Origin: an uncultured Pelagibacteraceae bacterium
GTDB taxonomy: Bacteria > Pseudomonadota > Alphaproteobacteria > Pelagibacterales > Pelagibacteraceae
Reading direction: 5' to 3'
Length of the DNA stretch: 32,519 nt
Assembly: GCA_902523615.1 (NCBI GenBank)
Contig: CABYZW010000009.1
Location: 1 to 32,519, forward strand
Shown piece by piece: positions 1 to 7,766 of the stretch. The notes below the pieces were generated by a model that saw nothing but the letters and a program-made list of their open reading frames with translations, ran no database searches and was not told where the DNA came from. Each line of letters opens with the position of its first letter. Within the stretch, counting starts at the first letter, position 1. A program made the position numbers and the translations under genes.

Positions 1-84
1 GTTTCATTCGAGGAAAATAAATCATTTGATAAAAAAAACGTTGAAAAATTTATAAATTTTCACAAGAAAAAACTGCGTTTCTAA
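1..84 (+). CDS. 3' end of an unidentified gene (partial)
   Basis: Frame 1 is open from the window edge for 27 codons and stops with TAA at 82-84. The visible tail is lysine and phenylalanine rich and ends KKKLRF. It lies 57 bases before the next gene on the same strand. I cannot identify the protein from so short a tail. That it is a real gene end is inferred from the open frame and the gene-dense context only. Confidence 0.45.
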   Translation, partial: VSFEENKSFDKKNVEKFINFHKKKLRF

Positions 85-141
85 TAAATCTTAGGTTAAT
101 TTAACATTTGTTTAATTCGCCAGAAAATATATCTTAGTAAT

Positions 142-600
142 ATGGAATCATTTAAAAATTGGATGATAGAGGCGGCAAACATTTTGTTTGATGATAGTAA
201 AAACGATTTAAGAGCTCTTCCTAAGACAGTAAGATTACAAATACTTTTAGTCTTGAGTTTTATTTGGACCACTGTTTTTAGTTTATATGTATTTTCATAT
301 ACTACTTTTGCATTTGGATGGGCTGGGCTTTTTGTAGCTCATATTGGATTAATATTTGCGGTATATACTACATTTAAACATTTCCATAGAGCTGAAGAAA
401 GTTCAGCAAGTGTCTTCAAAACTAAAAATTTTGATCCATTTAAAATAATGGTTATCGTATTTGTAATTGTATTTATTTTTGTTTTTTCTAAAGGTATTGA
501 AGTATTAACTAGCCCGAACCCGTATTCTTATTCAATCCCATATGAAGGTTCGTCTAAATCAGTTTTTGAAAAATGGCTGCCTTTTAGTAAGGATAAGTAA
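142..600 (+). CDS. small integral membrane protein, unknown function
   Basis: A 152-residue protein that I do not recognise. About 30 mostly polar residues precede three hydrophobic segments, at roughly residues 32-54, 57-78 and 100-121, and the tail is charged. It is probably an inner-membrane protein. The HFHRAEE segment after the second helix would lie in a loop. Its TAA stop overlaps the next ATG by one base (TAATG, 598-602), so it is probably translationally coupled to the PsiE-family gene that follows. The ATG at 142 is the first start in the frame after the intergenic gap. The function is unknown; coupling to a PsiE-like protein is the only clue. Confidence 0.75.
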   Translation: MESFKNWMIEAANILFDDSKNDLRALPKTVRLQILLVLSFIWTTVFSLYVFSYTTFAFGWAGLFVAHIGLIFAVYTTFKHFHRAEESSASVFKTKNFDPFKIMVIVFVIVFIFVFSKGIEVLTSPNPYSYSIPYEGSSKSVFEKWLPFSKDK

Positions 601-980
601 TGGAAAAAATCACTAAAAACTTACAATTAATACTAATGGTTATTATCTTAATTAGTACGGTTATTGCTGTAGGTATTGAAATTAATAAAATGTTTCTTAT
701 TCAATCAGTAACTTTAGCAGACCTATTATTAATGTTTCTTTATTTAGAAGTATTAGCAATGGTAAGAGTTTTTTGGAATCAACAATCAATAAGTATAACT
801 TTACCACTTTTAATAGCTATTACTGCATTAGCACGATTTATAATCCTACAAGGAAAGGAAATGGATCCCACTGCCCTAGTTTATGAGGCTGTTGCAATTG
901 TTTTAATTGCAGGTGCAATTGTTATTTTGAGATTAAGGCACAGCGATAAATTAGGTCTAAAGAAAAAAAAATCGAAATAA
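600..980 (+). CDS. PsiE-family (phosphate-starvation-inducible E-like) membrane protein
   Basis: A 126-residue protein with four predicted helices (about residues 8-25, 38-58, 66-84 and 92-110) and a lysine-rich cytoplasmic tail. The central segment LYLEVLAMVRVFW, followed by helices and the short loop LQGKEMDP, resembles the PsiE family (PF06146). E. coli PsiE is induced by phosphate starvation, but its biochemical role is not established. Nothing in the sequence shows Pho control here, and I see no clear pho box upstream. It overlaps the preceding membrane-protein gene by one base. The photolyase-like gene starts 6 bases after its stop, which suggests one transcript. Confidence 0.75.
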   Translation: MEKITKNLQLILMVIILISTVIAVGIEINKMFLIQSVTLADLLLMFLYLEVLAMVRVFWNQQSISITLPLLIAITALARFIILQGKEMDPTALVYEAVAIVLIAGAIVILRLRHSDKLGLKKKKSK

Positions 981-986
981 TTTAAT

Positions 987-2126
987 ATGAATTTTGAACC
1001 TTCGCGGGCTAAAGCCTTGGATAAATTAAATAATTTTATTGAAAATAATCTGTCGGAATACTCAAGGCTTAGGAATTTCGATTTTGGGTCAGAAAATAGA
1101 TCTAATGTTTCCTGCTTGTCACCATATATCACTCACGGTATTATCAATGAAAAAGAAGTAATTAAAAAATCATTAAATAAATTTTCTTTTTCAAAGAATG
1201 AAAAATTCATTCAGGAAGTTTTATGGCGAACTTATTGGAAAGGTTGGTTAGAATTAAGACCAAATGTTTGGTCAGACTATTTAATAGAATTAAATAAAAT
1301 CAGAGAAGACTTCAAAAATAACAAGAATTACATAAATGCTATTGAAGGTAAAACAAATATTGAATGCTTTAATATATGGGTTAATGAGCTTAAAGAAAAC
1401 AACTATTTACATAATCACACAAGAATGTGGTTTGCTAGTATTTGGATTTTTACCTTAGAATTACCTTGGCAATTAGGTGCCGAATTTTTCATGCAACATC
1501 TTTATGATGGGGACACTGCATCAAATACACTTGGATGGAGATGGGTTGCAGGAGTTCAAACACAAGGAAAACATTATTTAGCGAGCGAATGGAATATCAA
1601 AAAATTCACCAATAATAGATTTAATAATATTAAATTAAATGAAAATGCTAATCCAATAGTTTCTGAAAAAACTTATTCAATGGTTAAAAAAGATTTTAGT
1701 AGTAAAAATATAGATGATAGAAATCTTTTTATTTTTGAAAATAATTTATCATTTGAAACTACTGATTTTCAAAATAGGAAATTTAAAAAAATTTATATAA
1801 TTTCAAATAAAAATGATAATAGATCTATTAAACTAAGTGAAAAAGTTACTAAATTTAAGTCTCTTTTAATCAAAGATCAAAAACTAAGGTTAGAAAATAA
1901 TTCTATCGCTTGCGAAGTAGTAGATATAAGTGAAATTAAAAATATAGATGAGAAGGTCATTGCCTTATATCCAACTGTAGGTGAAAACCTGGATTATTTA
2001 AACTCAAATAATTTTAAATTAGATTTTTTATATAGAAAACTCGATCAATATTCTTGGCAATATTGTAATAAAGGTTTTTTTAATTTTAAAAATTATATTC
2101 CTAAAATAATTACAACTTTAAATTAA
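987..2126 (+). CDS. photolyase/cryptochrome-like FAD-binding protein with the FAD domain at the N terminus
   Basis: A 379-residue protein that starts directly with the helical FAD-binding domain of DNA photolyases. Visible motifs are LSPYITHG (44-51), QEVLWRTYWKG (76-86), LHNHTRMWFAS (141-151), the FAD and substrate-pocket signature DGDTASNTLGWRW (174-186) and TQGKHYLASEWN (192-203). The usual N-terminal alpha/beta antenna domain is absent. Instead about 130 residues follow the FAD domain, including a strand-like KKIYIIS, a YPTVGE turn and a C-terminal WQYCNKGFFNFK. I recall related alphaproteobacterial proteins with this order, and I infer a permuted layout with a Rossmann-like domain at the C terminus. 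DNA repair or blue-light sensing is likely, but activity is unproven. Its stop overlaps that of the convergent neighbour in TTAA (2123-2126). Confidence 0.85.
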   Translation: MNFEPSRAKALDKLNNFIENNLSEYSRLRNFDFGSENRSNVSCLSPYITHGIINEKEVIKKSLNKFSFSKNEKFIQEVLWRTYWKGWLELRPNVWSDYLIELNKIREDFKNNKNYINAIEGKTNIECFNIWVNELKENNYLHNHTRMWFASIWIFTLELPWQLGAEFFMQHLYDGDTASNTLGWRWVAGVQTQGKHYLASEWNIKKFTNNRFNNIKLNENANPIVSEKTYSMVKKDFSSKNIDDRNLFIFENNLSFETTDFQNRKFKKIYIISNKNDNRSIKLSEKVTKFKSLLIKDQKLRLENNSIACEVVDISEIKNIDEKVIALYPTVGENLDYLNSNNFKLDFLYRKLDQYSWQYCNKGFFNFKNYIPKIITTLN

Positions 2127-2344
2127 AACCACCTAAACATTCCAATAATTCCTGCCGTGGCATAAAAAAATTGTAAAAATAATATTCCTCTATGACCACC
2201 CCTATAAGCCCAAATTCCAATCAATATTGCAGATATAAGTAACAAGCAAAAAGCAAAAAACTCTATACCAATATTCATTGCTACAAATAATGAGTATAAT
2301 ATTGCTGTAATGACACCTGCCCATTCAAAAATCTTATTATTCAT
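2123..2344 (-). CDS. small membrane protein, unknown function
   Basis: A 73-residue, very hydrophobic protein with three short helices (about residues 8-25, 28-46 and 52-70) and a conserved-looking YRGGHRG turn between the last two. The size and helix layout recall small PnuC-like or SAR11 hypothetical proteins, but I cannot assign a family. It ends in a TTAA shared with the stop of the convergent photolyase gene. It begins 5 bases after the stop of the upstream minus-strand gene, so the two are probably co-transcribed. The ATG at 2342-2344 is the start that gives this spacing. Confidence 0.65.
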   Translation of the reverse strand: MNNKIFEWAGVITAILYSLFVAMNIGIEFFAFCLLLISAILIGIWAYRGGHRGILFLQFFYATAGIIGMFRWF

Positions 2345-2349
2345 AAATT

Positions 2350-3051
2350 TTATCTTGCAAGTTTGATGAATATATCACCCATACCTGCGTTTAAATCGTC
2401 TATAGGTGTGTTATTTCTTAATTTACAAAATCTACCAGTTACCTGATGACTTTTTACAAAATCCATCTCATCCTTTGCACAAATTTTACCATTATGTAAT
2501 AAACCAATAACTATTCGACCTTTTAGTTCATAAACTTGTTTGTTATTGATTTTTTCTCCATTACAAAAATAATTTTTATTTACCCTATTAGGAAAATCTT
2601 TTTTTCCACATGGATTTTTAATCGTAAAAACAAAAAACTCCTTCAAACCATCTTCAAATTTATATTTCATTTTCTCAACCTCAGAGTATTTCATGATATC
2701 ACATGAACATGGAATACAGCATTTATAATAATCACCACATATTTTCTTTTTAGTTTTTCTTTCATTAACAAATATAAAATCTGGCTCACTACTTGGATCA
2801 ATTAATGAACCAGAAACAGCACAATAAAGTTTGTTGTATTCAACGAAATCATCATAATTTATATCTTTATCAATTATATATTTGAAGAATTTTGGACCAG
2901 CAGCGTTTCTGTTACTGTCTGGAAAGATTCTAGACCAATCTGTTATTAAATCTTTATAGTAATTTTTTTCCGTTGAATTTGAAATATTGAAAAAAAATAA
3001 AGGTAAGATGAGAATAATTATAAATTTAAAGATATTTTTTGAGAAATCCAT
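2350..3051 (-). CDS. cysteine-rich exported protein, unknown function
   Basis: A 233-residue protein with a clear signal peptide: a lysine, then a run of Ile, Leu and Phe to about residue 22, with a plausible cleavage near NISNS. The mature part contains ten cysteines, including a dense patch CGDYYKCCIPCSCD near residues 105-118 and four more spaced along the C-terminal half. This points to disulfides or metal binding in the periplasm. The proline- and cysteine-rich patch looks like a redox or metal site, but I know of no named family. It is the first gene of a two-gene minus-strand unit with the 73-residue membrane protein. An 81-base gap separates it from the divergent fasciclin gene. Confidence 0.7.
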   Translation of the reverse strand: MDFSKNIFKFIIILILPLFFFNISNSTEKNYYKDLITDWSRIFPDSNRNAAGPKFFKYIIDKDINYDDFVEYNKLYCAVSGSLIDPSSEPDFIFVNERKTKKKICGDYYKCCIPCSCDIMKYSEVEKMKYKFEDGLKEFFVFTIKNPCGKKDFPNRVNKNYFCNGEKINNKQVYELKGRIVIGLLHNGKICAKDEMDFVKSHQVTGRFCKLRNNTPIDDLNAGMGDIFIKLAR

Positions 3052-3132
3052 TGATTTAATTATTTTTAAAATTTTATCATTTGTCGCACTTAATTTGCTT
3101 TTAAATTATAAATTTAAAGTTACTAAAGTCCA

Positions 3133-3606
3133 ATGAAAAAATTTTATGTAATATTTTTTACACTAACCATGATGATTATTCCATCAATAACATTTGGAAA
3201 TGTAATTAATAAACTAAATGAAACCGGTAAGTTTACAAAATTAAATGAAACCTTGATTAAATCAGGTTTAAGTGAAAACTTAAAAGGTAAAGGACCATTT
3301 ACTGTTTTTGCGCCTTTAGATGACGCATTTGCAGCGATTAGTGCACAAACATATTATGGTCTGTTAAGAGAGGAAAACAAAGATAAACTTGTAAATATTT
3401 TAGGACGACACGTTTTTTCAAAAAAAATCATTTCTTCAGAAATTGATGATGAAATTAAACTCAAGGCAATTAATGGTGAAGAAGTAACTATAAAAAAAGT
3501 TAATGGTATAGTTTATATAAATGAAGCTGAAGTTGTAACTGCTGATATCGAAACTTCTAATGGTATAATCCATTTCATAAATAGAGTTCTTCAGCCCTTA
3601 AACTAG
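3133..3606 (+). CDS. secreted fasciclin (FAS1) domain protein
   Basis: A 157-residue protein made of a signal peptide (residues 1-22, ending ITFG) and a single FAS1 domain. The two FAS1 boxes are visible: GPFTVFAPLDDAFAAI near residues 54-69, and the C-terminal NGIIHFINRVLQP. An H at RHVFSKK marks the usual YH/H motif. FAS1 proteins act outside the cytoplasm in adhesion or cell-surface contacts; single-domain bacterial forms are common and usually of unknown role. Its TAG stop abuts, with no gap, the stop of the convergent FG-GAP gene (TAG at 3604-3606, TTA at 3607-3609). Confidence 0.92.
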   Translation: MKKFYVIFFTLTMMIIPSITFGNVINKLNETGKFTKLNETLIKSGLSENLKGKGPFTVFAPLDDAFAAISAQTYYGLLREENKDKLVNILGRHVFSKKIISSEIDDEIKLKAINGEEVTIKKVNGIVYINEAEVVTADIETSNGIIHFINRVLQPLN

Positions 3607-5049
3607 TTATTTTTGTTTTACAGTAATTGTTTGGTTTAGATTTTTTACTGAGATCTTTTTGGTTTTTCCATTTGTCCATCTAATCTCTATTTTTATATTT
3701 TTTTCATTTTTTCTAATTCCATAATGAGCTACCGGTTCCATTTGGCAAAGATACCCTGAGCCAGAGTCAATTGTTTTAGAATGTTTTCTCAAATTTGAAA
3801 TTAATGTCACTGTTGCTCCTCTTGCAGGTGCGCCATATTTATTTAGGGGTTTAATTCTTAAATATTTGTGTTCAGGATTTACATTTGCTTTATACAAAGA
3901 CAATGGCTGCTCTCTGCTTTCTCCGTGAGAAACTAATAACTCTAATATGCCGTCGTTATCAATGTCAGCAACTGCTGCACCAGTTCCATATCCATCTGGT
4001 TCTAAACCAACATCTAGGGGGATTTGTTTTATCAAACCATTTTCTAAAATTCTAAAAAGTTTATTGGGTTCACCAATGTTATTCAAGAATACTTCGTCAT
4101 AACCGTCATTATCTAAATCAGCTGAAATAACAGTTCTTATTCTTGAGGGCTCATCAAAAGGTGGTTTTGCTATATCCTCAAAAATATCATTTTTAAGTAC
4201 GTATGCTCTATGAAATCCACCCCAATTTCCATTTAAAATATCAAGCCTTCCTCGGTAGTAAATATCTGACAAAGCTGTACCCCTGCCATTTTGAAGGACG
4301 TCTTCAACTCTATATTCATAAGCGACATCTAAAAATTTACCTTTATCATTTTTGTATAAAAAATTTGCTCCTCTTTCATTTGCTGCGAATACATCAATTT
4401 TATCAGAAATAATATGTCCTGCAACGACTGCACGTCCGCCTGTAACTTTGGCGAGGTTCAATTGAACCGATTTATCAATTATTATATCATCATTATATTC
4501 ATAGTATCTTGTGGGTCCTCCATAGTTAGCAACATATACACCATAATTACCATCTCCTTTTCTATCAACACAAACAACTGACCTACCAGCAGTTAAATTA
4601 AGATCTCTCTGATTTTTCTCAATTTCAAATAAATCAATAAACTTACCTTTCTCTAAATCTATCAGTCTGTCTGAATATTTTTTTGTTCCACTATATGTAT
4701 CAGTATTGAGAAAATATATTTCCTCATATCCGTCTTTATCTATATCGCATGCAGCAACACCAATTGTCCGTCTAAATTCATCAGAAAATTTTTTTTGATT
4801 TATGATGTTTATCAATTTTCCATTGGAATATGATAAAGCTAGATTCAAATAACCAAAGCCAGTAACTATAAAATCAAAATTTCCATCTTGATTTATATCA
4901 GTGACAGAAACTCCGTAACTTAGTCTTTTAGGATTATCAACAATTTGGCTGGTTATATCTTCAAAAAAATCAGCATATAAACTATTTGGGACTAATAGAA
5001 AAAATAAAACTACTGTTTTTTTTAAGTATTCATTTATTTTAATTTTCAT
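3607..5049 (-). CDS. secreted FG-GAP/VCBS repeat protein with C-terminal ASPIC/UnbV domain
   Basis: A 480-residue exported protein. The signal peptide ends near residue 26 (NSLYA). At least four FG-GAP-like calcium-binding loops follow, with cores DINQDGNFD, DIDKDGYEE, DLDNDGYDE and DIDNDGILE, spaced as in a beta-propeller. The last 85 residues match the ASPIC/UnbV domain (PF07593): GAPARGATVTL, a GSGY turn, and IRWTNGKTKKI. Proteins with this layout resemble CRTAC1 and are extracellular or periplasmic, and probably bind calcium and a ligand; no enzyme activity is assured. The start overlaps the end of the upstream DUF4174 gene by 11 bases, so it is the last gene of a four-gene minus-strand operon. 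Confidence 0.9.
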   Translation of the reverse strand: MKIKINEYLKKTVVLFFLLVPNSLYADFFEDITSQIVDNPKRLSYGVSVTDINQDGNFDFIVTGFGYLNLALSYSNGKLINIINQKKFSDEFRRTIGVAACDIDKDGYEEIYFLNTDTYSGTKKYSDRLIDLEKGKFIDLFEIEKNQRDLNLTAGRSVVCVDRKGDGNYGVYVANYGGPTRYYEYNDDIIIDKSVQLNLAKVTGGRAVVAGHIISDKIDVFAANERGANFLYKNDKGKFLDVAYEYRVEDVLQNGRGTALSDIYYRGRLDILNGNWGGFHRAYVLKNDIFEDIAKPPFDEPSRIRTVISADLDNDGYDEVFLNNIGEPNKLFRILENGLIKQIPLDVGLEPDGYGTGAAVADIDNDGILELLVSHGESREQPLSLYKANVNPEHKYLRIKPLNKYGAPARGATVTLISNLRKHSKTIDSGSGYLCQMEPVAHYGIRKNEKNIKIEIRWTNGKTKKISVKNLNQTITVKQK

Positions 5050-5572
5050 TTTTTTTACTTTTATATTTCTTCATCCAATCAGCAAATATTTTTATAGCAT
5101 CACCCATATCCTTTGTTTTATTAGGATGGTTCTTTGCTCTACCTAACATAGTTGCGATGACATTCACCTGATATTTGATTGAACGATTTTTTATAGTTTT
5201 AATTGTGTAAAGCGCTTTTTCCTTGTTTTTAAATCCTAACCCTTGAGTAGTAGTTTTGGGATTATAATCTGAATATAAAGATAGATTAATTGGTCTAATT
5301 TTTTTACTTAAAGGCATCTTATCAATTATTTGGAAAACTGGTTTAGGTTTTAAATCCTTCATTATCTGTTTTAATTTTCCATCGAAACCAATAAGGTTTA
5401 TTGAAAAAGTTTTTTTTTTATTTGTTCTGCAAATTAATTTTACATATCTTTTGTGGAATTCCTTAATCTTGCTTTGATATATTTTTTTAACGTTAAGATA
5501 TGATTTATCTCTAAAACTTGGTGTAATTACTAATAAAATTCTACTTTTCCATTTATATTTTTCTAAATTCAT
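5039..5572 (-). CDS. DUF4174 protein with an additional C-terminal domain
   Basis: A 177-residue protein with two visible parts. Residues 5-90 resemble DUF4174: WKSRILLVITPS, a GFDGKLK turn that matches the usual GKDG, and the IDKMP segment where DUF4174 proteins usually carry IDxMPM. Residues about 110-175 hold a second conserved-looking segment with RAKNHPNKTKDMGDAIKIF and FADWMKKY. I recall that segment from short stand-alone proteins, but I have no family name for it. No signal peptide is seen, although many DUF4174 proteins are exported. The ATG lies two bases after the stop of the DUF2256 gene, and the 3' end overlaps the FG-GAP gene. Function is unknown. Confidence 0.7.
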   Translation of the reverse strand: MNLEKYKWKSRILLVITPSFRDKSYLNVKKIYQSKIKEFHKRYVKLICRTNKKKTFSINLIGFDGKLKQIMKDLKPKPVFQIIDKMPLSKKIRPINLSLYSDYNPKTTTQGLGFKNKEKALYTIKTIKNRSIKYQVNVIATMLGRAKNHPNKTKDMGDAIKIFADWMKKYKSKKNEN

Positions 5573-5574
5573 AT

Positions 5575-5706
5575 TTATACTTTTTTACTAGAACATCTTT
5601 TTGAGCAATATTTTACTTTGTCCCAGTTTAACTTCCATTTTTTACGCCAAACAAAAGGTCTTTTGCAAAAAGAACATATCTTTGATGGTAAGTTTTTTTT
5701 TTTCAA
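5575..5706 (-). CDS. DUF2256 small zinc-ribbon-like protein
   Basis: A 43-residue protein that begins with TTG (5704-5706) and ends with TAA (5575-5577). It matches DUF2256 (PF10013) almost end to end: LPSKICSFCKRPFVWRKKW, then NWDKVKYCSKRC. Four cysteines (11, 14, 34 and 38) form CxxC and CxxxC pairs that probably bind zinc. No ATG is available in frame near the start. TTG gives the usual length and places the gene 10 bases after the stop of the upstream membrane-protein gene and 2 bases before the next ATG. The biochemical role is unknown; DUF2256 genes often sit near photolyase or cryptochrome genes, and two such genes lie within 5 kb here. Its short length and TTG start make it easy to miss. 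Confidence 0.9.
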   Translation of the reverse strand: MKKKNLPSKICSFCKRPFVWRKKWKLNWDKVKYCSKRCSSKKV

Positions 5707-5716
5707 AGTTTGATAT

Positions 5717-6910
5717 CTAATTTGATAAAATTTTAAAAACTTTGTAAGGCACTCTATATCCTGGGAAAGACGCTACGTCTCCAGTTATAACAGTTTTAGG
5801 GTTCCATCCAAAACTAAACATTATAAAAAAGAAAACAAACAATTTACCTTTAATTTTATATAGTAAACCTTTTTTTAAATTTTCATAATTTAGTATAAAG
5901 TGTTTGTCCAATAATAGCTTAAAATAAATTAAAGCTAAAATTACATAAGTAATATTTACCCATCTGCCCCAATCAAAACCCATTGCAAATAATAAAATAA
6001 CTGGAGCAAGGCTTATGTAAAAAAGTGATACGGGATTTTTAAAAAATCTAAAAAATAATATGTCCTTGCGTCTAAGTGAAGAATTTTTAATTAATGTTAT
6101 TAAAGGAAAAAAACCAATAAAAATAATTAAAAAATATCTTACAAATACTTCCAGTGAATATCTTCCATAATTACCTTCAAATTGTTGTATAATTGTTGAT
6201 TTGCCAATTAATAATCCACAGGACATATAGCAGGTTTGTCCAAACTCATTTTTTAAAATTAAAGCCATTAAAGCATGCTCATCTTCAGTTAGAGGATTAA
6301 AAATGAAAATAGAGGCAATAACTAGACTAGGTACAAAACTTAAAATAATTTTAAAAAAATTAATATCAAACTTTTTAATATTATTATCTATAATTAAGTA
6401 AATCAAAATTAATGGGTAAAAAAAAATTATTGGCTCCCATACCAACATCCCTAATATAGAAAAAATGACAAATGATAATAATTTAAAATTATTATTTCTT
6501 GGAATTAACAGATAAATTATAAATAAAGAAAAAACTATAATTTCTTTTCGAGCTAAGACTTCTATCTCAGCAATTGGATATAAAACAAAAATTGGTGTAA
6601 AAATAGATAAAATTATTACTCTTTCATATCTTAAATTTTTAATAAGGTAATATAAAAGTAAAAAATATATTGTGCATACTGATGATTGTAACAAGAAAAT
6701 CACCCATCTTAAATTTGACTCAAAATATCTTGACAATTCAATAGCTATTTGGCCAATTATGCCTCTTTTTGTAAAACCACCTTCGTAGTTAATAAACCAC
6801 TCTGAAATTGTAGAGTCATTACCAACTTGGTGTTTTACGAACAAAAAAAAATAAGAAAAACTTATTAAAATTAACAAATAAAAAGATAAATACCTGTCGA
6901 TTTTTTTCAT
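5717..6910 (-). CDS. polytopic membrane protein, possibly GT-C-like or envelope polysaccharide related
   Basis: A 397-residue protein with about ten hydrophobic segments throughout. After the first helix it carries INYEGGFTKRGIIGQ near residues 41-55. I recall a similar NYxxGFxxRGLxG segment in poorly characterised membrane proteins encoded near polysaccharide genes. The hydrophobic layout is compatible with a GT-C-type transferase or a polysaccharide polymerase, but I see no decisive catalytic motif. It opens the minus-strand operon that continues with DUF2256, and it is divergent from a family 2 glycosyltransferase gene, which supports an envelope role by context only. The 141-base divergent gap is very A+T rich, and I could not fix promoters in it. 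Confidence 0.65.
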   Translation of the reverse strand: MKKIDRYLSFYLLILISFSYFFLFVKHQVGNDSTISEWFINYEGGFTKRGIIGQIAIELSRYFESNLRWVIFLLQSSVCTIYFLLLYYLIKNLRYERVIILSIFTPIFVLYPIAEIEVLARKEIIVFSLFIIYLLIPRNNNFKLLSFVIFSILGMLVWEPIIFFYPLILIYLIIDNNIKKFDINFFKIILSFVPSLVIASIFIFNPLTEDEHALMALILKNEFGQTCYMSCGLLIGKSTIIQQFEGNYGRYSLEVFVRYFLIIFIGFFPLITLIKNSSLRRKDILFFRFFKNPVSLFYISLAPVILLFAMGFDWGRWVNITYVILALIYFKLLLDKHFILNYENLKKGLLYKIKGKLFVFFFIMFSFGWNPKTVITGDVASFPGYRVPYKVFKILSN

Positions 6911-7051
6911 TAAATAAATTTTTAAATTAGAAGTGGATTTATTTTTTCTGCCATTTTCAATTGTCTATATATCAATTTTTTTCAAACAAAAAGAGAAATT
7001 TGACTTTTTCATTTAAATGTTTTTTAGTTATATAAGACCTAAAGACTATAT

Positions 7052-7759
7052 ATGAATGATAAAAAAAAAGTATTGGTTTTTACTGCAAGCTATAATGAAA
7101 AAGATAATATTGAAAAATTAATTCTTGAGATTAACAAATTTTTACCCGAAGCATTTATTTTAATCATAGATGATAATTCTCCAGATCAAACCAGTGATAT
7201 AGTTGAAAAATTAAAAACCAATATCCCGAAACTGAACTTAATAACTAGAGAAAAGAAATTAGGCTTAGATACTGCTCATAAGTATGCTTACGAATATGCA
7301 ATTCAAAAAAATTATGATTACTTAATCACTATGGATGCTGATTTGTCTCATAATCCAATAGAACTAACAAATTTTGTGAAAAATTTAGAAGATTATCCTT
7401 TTGTAATAGGGTCAAGATATATAGAAGGAGGAAAGTGCTTGATGAAAGGCTCTAGATTAATGATGAGTAAAATTGGAAATCTAGTAATAAAATACTTTTC
7501 AAGAATAGAATCAAATGAGTTTACTACATCTTATCGTGGTTTTGATATAAAGAAATTAAAAGATTTTCATCTAAATGATGTTAAACAAACCGGTTATAGC
7601 TTTTTCATGGGAACATTATTTGAAATTAGTAAAAAAAAATTTACCATTAAGGAAATTCCAATTACATTTTATGATAGAGAAAAAGGAGTTTCAAAAATTC
7701 CTAAATTAGAGATATTTAGAACTTTAAAAAATTTAATAATCTTTATTTTTAAAAAATAA
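7052..7759 (+). CDS. family 2 glycosyltransferase, polyprenol-phosphate mannosyltransferase (Dpm1) type
   Basis: A 235-residue soluble GT-A domain without C-terminal helices. Motifs in order are TASYNEKDNI (11-20), the nucleotide-binding DDNSPDQTSD, REKKLGLDTAHKYA, the metal-binding MDADLSHNP, the acceptor-side GSRYIEGG, SYRGFD, and IPITFYDREKGVSKI near residue 210. These are characteristic of dolichyl- or polyprenyl-phosphate mannose synthases, which move a hexose from GDP- or UDP-sugar to a lipid phosphate on the cytoplasmic face. The exact sugar cannot be read from the sequence. It is a single gene with no co-directional neighbour, facing a photolyase gene across a 7-base gap. Confidence 0.9.
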   Translation: MNDKKKVLVFTASYNEKDNIEKLILEINKFLPEAFILIIDDNSPDQTSDIVEKLKTNIPKLNLITREKKLGLDTAHKYAYEYAIQKNYDYLITMDADLSHNPIELTNFVKNLEDYPFVIGSRYIEGGKCLMKGSRLMMSKIGNLVIKYFSRIESNEFTTSYRGFDIKKLKDFHLNDVKQTGYSFFMGTLFEISKKKFTIKEIPITFYDREKGVSKIPKLEIFRTLKNLIIFIFKK

Positions 7760-7766
7760 TATTAAT

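Noticed and set aside
881..1132. 83-residue minus-strand frame
   Set aside because: It spans the end of the PsiE-family gene and the start of the photolyase gene in antisense; no domain.
4203..4412. 69-residue plus-strand frame inside the FG-GAP gene
   Set aside because: It is antisense to a well-supported gene and has no recognisable features.
5693..5703. Run of 11 T as a terminator on the plus strand
   Set aside because: No hairpin precedes it, and on the minus strand it encodes the lysines at the start of the DUF2256 protein.
7000..7036. TTGACT ... TATAAG promoter for the glycosyltransferase gene
   Set aside because: The spacing of 25 bases between the hexamers is too long, and the region is too A+T rich for a safe call.
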